From Candidatus Kapaibacterium sp. (GTDB taxonomy: Bacteria > Bacteroidota > Ignavibacteria > Kapaibacteriales > Kapaibacteriaceae): a DNA stretch of 40,858 nucleotides. How positions within the stretch are numbered: the stretch's first letter is position 1; the number at the start of each line of letters is the position of its first letter. Under the pieces are notes generated by a model, which worked only from the letters and a program-made list of their open reading frames with translations, had not been told where the DNA came from and did no database searches. The translations under genes were made by a program, and so were the position numbers. Location of the stretch: NCBI GenBank assembly GCA_018882585.1, contig VFFB01000008.1, forward strand, positions 1-40,858, written 5' to 3'. Positions 26,358 through 32,823 of the stretch are shown in pieces.

Positions 26358-28619
26358 ATGCTCCTGTGCAATCCTCTGCAGCGTCTTCGCTGCGCGACAG
26401 CGCCCCTGGTGTTGCTGCTGGCTATGGTACAAACGGCGGCGGCCGCCGCCGATAGTGTTTCTACGGCAGACTCGGCCCGGATGGTCGAGGGCCGGCAGGT
26501 GGTGATCAGTGCAAGCCGATGGGCCGAGCGGGCGTCGACGGTATCGCGTCAGATCGCTGTCATCACCCCGGAAGATGTACGAATGCGTAACCCGGCAACG
26601 GCGGCCGATCTGCTGGAGGGCACGGGCGAGGTATACATGCAGCGCAGTCAGGCAGGCGGCGGCAGTCCGCGTCTGCGCGGCTTTGCTGCCAACAACGTCC
26701 TGATGGTCATCGACGGCATTCGCCTGAACAACCTCATTTACCGCACGGGCAATCTGCAGAACCTGATCCAGGTCGATGCATCAAGCATCGCCGGAGCCGA
26801 GGTGCTCTTCGGCCCCGGTTCGGTACAGTACGGCTCCGACGCCCTGGGAGGTGTCATGGTCTTCCGCACCAAGGAGCCCGTGTTTAGCAGTGCCGAACAG
26901 GGATTCACGATAAGGGGCGAGGGGTTTGCGCGGTACGCCTCGGCTGCCGCCGAGCGGACGCTTGGCGCCGAGGTCGACCTGTCGTGGAACAAGGTGGCAT
27001 CATACACGTCCGTCACGGTAAGCCGATTCGACGACCTGCGATCCGGAGGTACGTTTCCGCAGGCCCAGCCGACGTTCGGACGCCGCGACTGGTATGTGCA
27101 ACGAATCGGTGGACGTGACACGATGCTGGTGAATGCGGATCCGTTGCTGCAGAAATTCAGCGGCTACGATCAGCTGAACCTGCTGCAGAAACTTCGCTGG
27201 CAGATTTCAGACAATTGGACACTTGGGCTTACGGCGCTGTTCACCACGTCAGGCGACATACCACGGTACGACCGCCTGTTCGAGCTGCGTACTACCAATG
27301 GCGTTACTCTGCCGCGGCAGGCCGAATGGTATTACGGTCCGCAGTTCCTTAGTCTGAATGCGCTGACGCTGACCGGTCATGCCGTTGCGTCCTTCATGGA
27401 TGACCTTTCGATTACCATCTCGCAGCAGTGGTATCGGGAATCACGACATGCCAGAACGTTCCGAAGTGACGTGCGGCGTGACCAATACGAAGACGTTGCG
27501 GTCACGAATCTGAATGCCGATGCCCGGCTCCGTTTGTATGAAGGAACTGAAGACCGCGACCTCTACTACGGTATCGAGGTCTCCCTGCAGGGGGCATCGT
27601 CGTCCGCCACGGATGTCAACATCGCGAACGGTCAGCAGAATCCCGGAGTGACGCGGTATCCGGATGGTGGTTCGACTTACAACTCGTACGCCGCCTACGT
27701 GCAGACCCGTTGGGACCTCTCGGACGAACTGACCGTTGCGGGTGGACTGCGCGGTACCCTTGTTCAGCTTCGGTCCGAGGTGTCAGACGTATCCGTGTTC
27801 AGGCTTCCGTACGAAACCATTCAGACTGATCCGTCGGCGCTAACCGGTTCGATAGGATTGACATGGTCAACAACGTCATGGCTCACGATCCGTGGTAACG
27901 CCTCGACCGGCTTCCGCGCACCCAATGTCGACGACATCGGCAAGGTCTTCGAGTCGCGCACAGGAAGCGTCGTCGTCCCCAATGCGAACCTTGGCCCCAT
28001 GACCGTGACCACGCTTGAGGGTGGTGTTGAACTTCGACCAATCGATGGCTGGTCGTTGTCTGCAACAGCGTTTCATTCATGGCTGGCGGACGTGATGCAG
28101 ATACGATCCGCGACGTTCAATGGCGCGGATACCATCGTGTTCAACGACGTGCGGAGTCGGGTGACCTCGCTGCAGAATGTTGGCACGGGCTCGCTTGATG
28201 GCATTGCACTCGTGTTGACGGGAACCATACAAACCGTGACCATCACGGCCACGGCATCGGTAACAACCGGTCGCGACGATACGGGCGCCGTATTGATGCA
28301 CATCACGCCTGCCTTCGGCATGACGCGTATTGCGTGGCGTCCGATGCGAGATCTGCATGTCTCGGCCGACGTCCGCTGGTCGGCTGCATGGACAACGTCG
28401 ATGATCCCTCCGGTCGAGGCAACCCTTAACGTCAATTACCCTGCGGGCGGTCTTCCCGCATGGACCGTCGCAGGCGTACGCGCATCATACGACGTGACCA
28501 GAGCGATCACCCTGCAGGCCTCGGTCGAGAATATCTTCGACCAGCAGTACCGTCCTGCCGGCTCGGGAATCTCTGCACCTGGCCGCAACGTCGTGGCGGC
28601 CGTTCGTGTGCGCTGGTAG
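26358..28619 (+). CDS. TonB-dependent outer-membrane receptor, heme/hemoglobin type
   Basis: A 753-residue protein. A signal peptide (about 1-31, ending in a run of five alanines) is followed by a TonB-box-like region (GRQVVISASRWAE). The plug domain reads MRNPATAADLLEGTGEVYMQ, GGGSPRLRGFAANNVLMVID, GIRLNNLIYRTGNLQNLIQV and EVLFGPGSVQYGSDALGGVM, which is close to the TonB-dependent hemoglobin/hemin receptor family. A 22-strand barrel follows, ending in RNVVAAVRVRW with a terminal aromatic residue. There is no N-terminal carboxypeptidase-like domain. It would import heme or a similar iron complex using the proton-motive force via TonB/ExbBD; the ligand is inferred. No iron-box or partner genes are visible nearby. 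The frame is open far upstream through the tRNA, but homology starts only here. Confidence 0.9.
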   Translation: MLLCNPLQRLRCATAPLVLLLAMVQTAAAAADSVSTADSARMVEGRQVVISASRWAERASTVSRQIAVITPEDVRMRNPATAADLLEGTGEVYMQRSQAGGGSPRLRGFAANNVLMVIDGIRLNNLIYRTGNLQNLIQVDASSIAGAEVLFGPGSVQYGSDALGGVMVFRTKEPVFSSAEQGFTIRGEGFARYASAAAERTLGAEVDLSWNKVASYTSVTVSRFDDLRSGGTFPQAQPTFGRRDWYVQRIGGRDTMLVNADPLLQKFSGYDQLNLLQKLRWQISDNWTLGLTALFTTSGDIPRYDRLFELRTTNGVTLPRQAEWYYGPQFLSLNALTLTGHAVASFMDDLSITISQQWYRESRHARTFRSDVRRDQYEDVAVTNLNADARLRLYEGTEDRDLYYGIEVSLQGASSSATDVNIANGQQNPGVTRYPDGGSTYNSYAAYVQTRWDLSDELTVAGGLRGTLVQLRSEVSDVSVFRLPYETIQTDPSALTGSIGLTWSTTSWLTIRGNASTGFRAPNVDDIGKVFESRTGSVVVPNANLGPMTVTTLEGGVELRPIDGWSLSATAFHSWLADVMQIRSATFNGADTIVFNDVRSRVTSLQNVGTGSLDGIALVLTGTIQTVTITATASVTTGRDDTGAVLMHITPAFGMTRIAWRPMRDLHVSADVRWSAAWTTSMIPPVEATLNVNYPAGGLPAWTVAGVRASYDVTRAITLQASVENIFDQQYRPAGSGISAPGRNVVAAVRVRW
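26434..26451. repeat. 18-bp perfect palindrome in the TonB-receptor signal-peptide codons
   Basis: CGGCGGCGGCCGCCGCCG is self-complementary over all 18 bases and encodes the end of the signal peptide (five Ala codons). It lies 76 nt into the coding sequence, where it could form a stable mRNA hairpin. Confidence 0.8.
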
Positions 28620-28920
28620 AACGCACAGCTGTCAGGGATAATGCCGCATAAATTGACGGCGATATTGTCACAGATGTTGTCAGTTGTTTGTGTGATCTTA
28701 TCTCTCGATTTATATTGCAGTTACATGATTATCAATGCCATTTATGGCAGTATTTTTGTCACTCATTGTGATATATTGCGCTGTCTCTTTTGTCATAAAA
28801 GTGACACTCTTCCAACGGTGCAACTAACAGCATGACGGCCAAAGGCATACTATGGGCGTTGGACCGGTACATGGAAGGGGAATCCACGATACAACCGTCA
28901 CGCAGTGCAAAGGCAGCTCT
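28620..28920. other. AT-rich intergenic leader of the Fic gene
   Basis: This 301-bp stretch is clearly more AT-rich than its neighbours (28650-28830 in particular). It holds five TGTCA motifs in direct orientation (28630, 28666, 28678, 28757, 28791) and one inverted TGACA (28802). TGTCA-TAAAAG-TGACA (28791-28806) is a perfect inverted repeat, and TGTCACTCATTGTGATA (28757-28773) an imperfect one. A 64-codon open frame (28641-28835) is hydrophobic but unconvincing. I see no terminator with a T-run for the TonB gene. Confidence 0.6.
28791..28806. promoter_or_regulatory. Inverted repeat, possible operator of the Fic gene
   Basis: TGTCATAAAAGTGACA consists of two 5-bp arms around TAAAAG. It lies 115 bp before the Fic start in a region with further TGTCA copies. 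The Fic protein has a predicted C-terminal winged-helix part, so autoregulation is conceivable, but this is inference. Confidence 0.3.
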
Positions 28921-30096
28921 ATGTCGGACATCCTGCACCGAGAATATCCGCATGTACAATTCCGGAAACACTGGAACCTGTCGGACCGAGCATTGATGCT
29001 CCTTGGTCAGTGTGAGGCCTATGTAGAAGGCATTTACAACACGCCGATTTTGCCGCCGCAGTATGCGGAACTCATGCAGGTTGCCTTGTTAACGGGGGCT
29101 CAGGCCACTACGGCGATCGAGGGCAACACGCTTTCGGATGAGGACATCCGCTTGATTATGACGGACGAGAAGCTGCCTCCCAGTAAGGAATATCAGGAAA
29201 TCGAAGTACGCAATATCCTTGATGCGTTCAACGTGCTAATGCGCGAAGTGATCACGGAAGGAAAGGATCATCTTGTGTCACCAGACTTGCTTCGTCGGTT
29301 TCACACGATGATCGGCCGAAACCTAGGAGAGCACTTTGCGGCGATACCGGGACGGCTGCGTGAGCATGACGTGGTAGTGGGAGCGTACAGCTGTCCTGAC
29401 TATCGCGATGTACCGGTGCTCATAGAACGTCTATGTGCTTGGCTGCTGCAGGAGTTCCACTACGGACGTAAGCAGCAGTCGTTTTCGGAGGTAGTCATCC
29501 AGGCAGTCGTCACGCACGTCTACATCGCCTGGATCCATCCGTTTGGTGACGGAAATGGACGCACCGGCCGGCTGGTGGAGTTCTATCTGCTCTTGCGTGG
29601 AGGAAATCCGGATATCGCGTCGCACATCCTGTCGAACCATTACAACATGACGAGGCCCGAGTATTATCGGCAGCTCGAGCAGGCGACGGCAACCCGTGAT
29701 CTTACGTCGTTTATCGAGTATGCACTGCTGGGGTTTCGCGATGGTCTCGTGCAGACGCTTGGGACGATTCAGCGCAGTCAGCTTCGAACAACATGGGAGC
29801 GGTTTATCTACGATGCCTTTGACGAGATACGCGGTACTGTGCACAAGGAAACGCTCCGTAGACAGCGATCCCTTGCGCTGGAATTGCCGTTTGATCGGTC
29901 GTTTCAGATCACCGACGTGCCCAATCTCTCAACGCCGCTGGCAAGGATGTACGCTTCTACTGGCGATCGTACCGTTCGGCGGGACGTCGAGCGCTTGATG
30001 AAGCTGTCACTCGTTGTTCGAACAGAACAAGGCTACGCGACAAACACAAATGCATTGCGAAGTATGATCGCAAAACGCCGTTCACGGTTGGCTTAG
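28921..30096 (+). CDS. Fic family protein, class II (N-terminal inhibitory helix)
   Basis: A 391-residue protein. The catalytic Fic motif HPFGDGNGRTGR (about 205-216) is complete, including the His and the Asn-Gly-Arg that bind the nucleotide phosphates. The inhibitory motif (S/T)xxxE(G/N) is seen as TTAIEGN (63-69) in the N-terminal helix, making it a class II, self-inhibited Fic. An alpha-helical Fic core spans about 100-290, and the C-terminal 100 residues look like a winged helix (TLRRQRSLALELPFDRSFQI, then TPLARMYASTGDRTVRRDVE). Such enzymes usually transfer AMP to a Tyr, Thr or Ser of a target. No separate antitoxin gene is adjacent, as expected when the inhibitor is built in. The start at 28921 has AAAGG 8 nt upstream; the frame reaches 28852. 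GC is lower than in neighbours, compatible with horizontal acquisition. Confidence 0.9.
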   Translation: MSDILHREYPHVQFRKHWNLSDRALMLLGQCEAYVEGIYNTPILPPQYAELMQVALLTGAQATTAIEGNTLSDEDIRLIMTDEKLPPSKEYQEIEVRNILDAFNVLMREVITEGKDHLVSPDLLRRFHTMIGRNLGEHFAAIPGRLREHDVVVGAYSCPDYRDVPVLIERLCAWLLQEFHYGRKQQSFSEVVIQAVVTHVYIAWIHPFGDGNGRTGRLVEFYLLLRGGNPDIASHILSNHYNMTRPEYYRQLEQATATRDLTSFIEYALLGFRDGLVQTLGTIQRSQLRTTWERFIYDAFDEIRGTVHKETLRRQRSLALELPFDRSFQITDVPNLSTPLARMYASTGDRTVRRDVERLMKLSLVVRTEQGYATNTNALRSMIAKRRSRLA

Positions 30097-30161
30097 CGGA
30101 CTGGTTTCCGAAGTCGCTTTACGTGGAAATGAGATAAAACGCCGAATACCCCTCCCACCCC

Positions 30162-30494
30162 CTACAGCAGTTTTGTACCATTCGGCACTGCCGAATCGGG
30201 AACGCAAAGTATCACGGCTCCGTCGGCACGGTGGAAGCCTGTCACCAGCACTTCGGACAACCATGGGCCGATCTGCTTGGGAGGGAAGTTCGTCACGCAG
30301 ACCACCTGGCGTCCGACAAGTTCTTCCGGTGCGTACAGCTCCGTGATCTGCGCGCTCGAGGTTTTCACGATGCCCCCTTCGAACTCCACCCACAGACGAT
30401 AAGCAGGTTTACGGACTTCGTGAAAATGCTCGGCACGGATGATGGTGCCCACGCGCAGATCGACGCGCAGGAAGTCGTCGAAGGTGATTTCCAT
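30162..30494 (-). CDS. csaA: CsaA-type tRNA-binding protein
   Basis: A 110-residue single OB-fold protein: TFDDFLRVDLRVGTIIRAEH, KPAYRLWVEFEGG, TSSAQITELYAPEELVGRQV, VCVTNFPPKQIGPWLSEVLV, ending in VPNGTKLL. This matches CsaA (EMAP II/Arc1p-like OB fold) along its full length. CsaA homodimers bind tRNA, and in Bacillus it has been described as a secretion-related chaperone. The start at 30494 has AGGAAG upstream (about 12 nt); the open frame extends to 30563 into the divergent gene. It is convergent with the Fic gene and divergent from the hpnE-like gene (25 bp between starts). Confidence 0.93.
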   Translation of the reverse strand: MEITFDDFLRVDLRVGTIIRAEHFHEVRKPAYRLWVEFEGGIVKTSSAQITELYAPEELVGRQVVCVTNFPPKQIGPWLSEVLVTGFHRADGAVILCVPDSAVPNGTKLL

Positions 30495-30507
30495 GCCGGA
30501 ACTTCCT

Positions 30508-30515
30508 GAACTTTG
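30508..30515 (+). promoter_or_regulatory. TAnnTTTG-like element four bases before the hpnE-like ATG
   Basis: GAACTTTG, then CCAA, then ATG at 30520. One mismatch from TAnnTTTG; the 4-nt spacing matches the other leaderless candidates. Confidence 0.35.
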
Positions 30516-30519
30516 CCAA

Positions 30520-31851
30520 ATGACACAACCCATCGTCATCATCGGCGGCGGCTGGGCGGGCATTGCAGCTGCTGTTCACGCCGTCGAGCGCGGACATTGC
30601 GTCGTGCTGGTCGAGGAGCGGCCGTACCTAGGCGGACGCGCGCGCTCGTTCGTTGACCGGACGACGGGCGAGGTGATCGACAACGGACAGCACCTGATGA
30701 TGGGTGCATATCGGCATGCCCTGCAGACCATCGAGCGACTTGGCACAATGTCGAAGCTGCGTCGGCAAACGGCCTTGCATGTGCGTTTTGCCGAACCCGG
30801 CGGGCATACCGACGAGTTGAATGCTCGGGCGTTCGGATTACCAGGGAAGATCGGCGTTGCCATGGGCATCATGGGGCTGCGACGCGTGTCGTTGCGCGGA
30901 CGCCTTGCCGCGATGCGCTTTGCGGTTCGCCTGCAGCTTGGAATGGTCGACCCTGTAGGCAAGACTTGTCTGCAGTTGCTGCAAGAGGAACGACAGCCGG
31001 CCGACGTCATCACACGCCTGTGGGAGCCAATCATCCTGGCAACGCTCAACGCCCCAATGGATCGTGCCGCAGCGTCGTTGCTGACGACCGTCCTATCGAG
31101 GGCCTTCTTTGGCGGAGCCGATGCGTCGGCACTTGTGATACCGACGGACGGACTGTCGGCTCTTATCGAACCGTTGCCGGACCTCATCTGCCAGCGCGGC
31201 GGCGACGTCCTGGTCAGCACCTCTGTCGATGCGATCCATGTCACGGACGGTCGGGCTACCGGCGTCACGCTGTCGGACGGACGTCTGATACCTGTCGACG
31301 GCGTCGTCTGCGCCGTGCCTCCGCGTGCGTTGGTGCGGATCGCGGGAGCGCCTGACGTAGCGATGCCGGATCTGTCCTTTTCGCCGATCGTTTCGATCTA
31401 CCTGTGGTACGACGTGGCCTGGATGGTCGATGAGTTTGTGGCCGTGCTGGGAACGACCGTGCAGTGGGTGTTCAACAGGCGGGCGATGGTCCGTGCCTCG
31501 GCCGACCACGTTGCGCGGTATCCGGGACATGTAGCCCTGACCATTTCGGCGGGAAGTGCACTTGTCGATCAAACGGCTGACGACATCATTGCTGCATGCG
31601 ATGCCGAGTTGCGCAGCGTCTTCGCCCCGATGGCCGGCGTCTCGCTGCTGCACGGCCTTGTGATCAAGGAAAAGGCGGCTACCTTCTTGTCAACGCCAGA
31701 CGTCGAACAACGGCGTTCGCATCCACGTACGGCCATCTCGAACGTCGTACTTGCCGGCGATTGGACGGCGACGGAGCTGCCAGCCACCATCGAAGGGGCG
31801 GCGCAAAGCGGCGTTGCCGCCGTTGACGTTCTGTTGGGTGGACGTCACTGA
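30520..31851 (+). CDS. hpnE: Hydroxysqualene dehydroxylase-like FAD-dependent oxidoreductase (HpnE family)
   Basis: A 443-residue flavoprotein. The dinucleotide fold is at the very N-terminus (PIVIIGGGWAGIAAAVHAVE, then ERPYLGGRARSF), followed by TGEVIDNGQHLMMGAYRHAL, which is characteristic of HpnE. SPIVSIYLWYD and VQWVFNRR lie in the middle, and the C-terminal motif is LHGLVIKEKAATFLSTPDVE, then LAGDWTATELPATIEGAAQS. HpnE, with HpnC and HpnD, makes squalene from farnesyl diphosphate for hopanoid or sterol-like lipids; related enzymes act in carotenoid synthesis. No hpnC, hpnD or squalene cyclase gene is in the window. The start at 30520 aligns with the fold; in-frame ATGs at 30493 and 30439 overlap csaA. 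A GAACTTTG element ends 4 nt upstream. Confidence 0.88.
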   Translation: MTQPIVIIGGGWAGIAAAVHAVERGHCVVLVEERPYLGGRARSFVDRTTGEVIDNGQHLMMGAYRHALQTIERLGTMSKLRRQTALHVRFAEPGGHTDELNARAFGLPGKIGVAMGIMGLRRVSLRGRLAAMRFAVRLQLGMVDPVGKTCLQLLQEERQPADVITRLWEPIILATLNAPMDRAAASLLTTVLSRAFFGGADASALVIPTDGLSALIEPLPDLICQRGGDVLVSTSVDAIHVTDGRATGVTLSDGRLIPVDGVVCAVPPRALVRIAGAPDVAMPDLSFSPIVSIYLWYDVAWMVDEFVAVLGTTVQWVFNRRAMVRASADHVARYPGHVALTISAGSALVDQTADDIIAACDAELRSVFAPMAGVSLLHGLVIKEKAATFLSTPDVEQRRSHPRTAISNVVLAGDWTATELPATIEGAAQSGVAAVDVLLGGRH

Positions 31852-31876
31852 GCGTCGCTGCGTTGCAGGATCGTGG

Positions 31877-32401
31877 TCAGAACTTGGCGAATCGGCCGCT
31901 GAGTTTACTCAGGCCGTACCCGGCGAGTGTGCCGATTGCCAGACCACCCACGACATCACTGGGGTAGTGCACGCCGCAGTACACGCGGGTGAAACCTATG
32001 ATGCCGGCGATGGTCCACCACAGCCACGTGTATCGTCGGTAGTACGAAGACAGGATCATCGCTGCCGAGGCGTTGTTCAGCGCGTGGTTTGATGGGAACG
32101 AGCCACCGCCCGACCCAACCAGCTTGATCACATCGCCGAGAGCCTCGTAGGGACGGATCCGCTGGATCGTCTCCTTCAGCAGGTGCGTACTCAGCGGATC
32201 GGTCAGCGCGATGCTCACCAGCAACGTGGCTGCGCACCAGCGTCCGCGCGTGCCACCGCGCCACAGCAGCAGCAGGATGCCGGCGATGTAGCATGGCAGC
32301 CAAAGGCGCGACGACGTCAGCACGGGCATCACCGTGTCGAACAACTCGTTCGACAAGCCGTGGTTGATCGCGTAGAACAGCCAGATATCCAGTGTTTCCA
32401 T
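31877..32401 (-). CDS. PAP2-family membrane phosphatase
   Basis: A 174-residue integral membrane protein with about five hydrophobic helices. The three phosphatase motifs are seen: C1 KETIQRIRP, C2 SFPSNHA (PSNH in place of the usual PSGH) and C3 TRVYCGVHYPSD. Members hydrolyse lipid phosphates such as undecaprenyl diphosphate or phosphatidic acid at the outer face of the inner membrane; the substrate is not determined here. The ATG at 32401 is chosen over an upstream TTG. TATTTTTTTG about 15 nt before the ATG (minus strand) resembles a TAnnTTTG element. It is convergent with the hpnE-like gene, which also concerns isoprenoid lipids, but the two need not be linked. Confidence 0.88.
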   Translation of the reverse strand: METLDIWLFYAINHGLSNELFDTVMPVLTSSRLWLPCYIAGILLLLWRGGTRGRWCAATLLVSIALTDPLSTHLLKETIQRIRPYEALGDVIKLVGSGGGSFPSNHALNNASAAMILSSYYRRYTWLWWTIAGIIGFTRVYCGVHYPSDVVGGLAIGTLAGYGLSKLSGRFAKF

Positions 32402-32823
32402 GGAGTGCAACGTGCAAAAAAATACCGCATCATCGCCGTTCCGACGTCTGATGCGGCAGCGTCATTTGCAGCCAAACTATTGTTATCCACCTACTTGCTT
32501 TTGTTACTTATCCACATGCGCTTCTCACTCTTTTTTCCATGGAAACCTCCGTGTTATGTTGGGCCTCGCCGACGCAGACGGCGCAGCATAAAGAGGAAGC
32601 AACGCGAACATCAATCAGGGTTTATTCTTCGACGCGAAAGCAGAAACAAAGGGTGGATCATCCTGTACGCTGCTGCAACGATTCGTGAGTGTCTCCTGTT
32701 ACCTGCTGTTCACCTTGGATTGAGCTGTCTGCCTAGGTGTACGTATTCCTTACTGAACGACTCCGACACTGATGCGGCGGCAAGATGCTGTTGGATCGGT
32801 GTCGATACCCGTGGGAGGGTTGA
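32402..32823. other. 422-bp intergenic region between the PAP2 gene and nrdJ
   Basis: This divergent region holds the PAP2 promoter at its left end, two DnaA-box-like 9-mers (32483-32516), and an unassigned 300-bp leader to nrdJ. A short hairpin-prone stretch (GCCGACGCAGACGGC, near 32568-32582) is visible. I find no B12-box or other part of a cobalamin riboswitch, no NrdR-box pair that I can recognise, and no credible small gene. Confidence 0.6.
32483..32516 (+). promoter_or_regulatory. Pair of DnaA-box-like sites upstream of nrdJ
   Basis: TTATCCACC (32483-32491) and TTATCCACA (32508-32516) are in direct orientation with starts 25 bp apart. The second is an exact consensus DnaA box (TTATNCACA); the first differs at the last base. 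They are 300-340 bp ahead of the nrdJ start and about 100 bp from the PAP2 start. Confidence 0.5.

Noticed and set aside
28641-28835. 64-codon small hydrophobic protein ahead of Fic
   Set aside because: The AT-rich leader gives a hydrophobic translation by composition; the start site is weak (AGGGATA only) and the frame overlaps the candidate operators. It cannot be excluded.
28921-30096. Toxin-antitoxin pair with a separate Fic antitoxin
   Set aside because: The inhibitory motif is inside the Fic protein itself, and no small co-oriented gene overlaps its start.
32483-32516. Replication origin
   Set aside because: Only two DnaA-box-like sites, no AT-rich unwinding element, and no dnaA, dnaN, rpmH or gidA near. 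A promoter-control role is likelier.
32402-32823. Cobalamin riboswitch upstream of nrdJ
   Set aside because: A B12-controlled leader would be expected for a class II reductase, but I find no B12-box-like GGAGACCTGCC segment or the conserved core. GCTGCTGCAACG near 32670 is only a loose resemblance.
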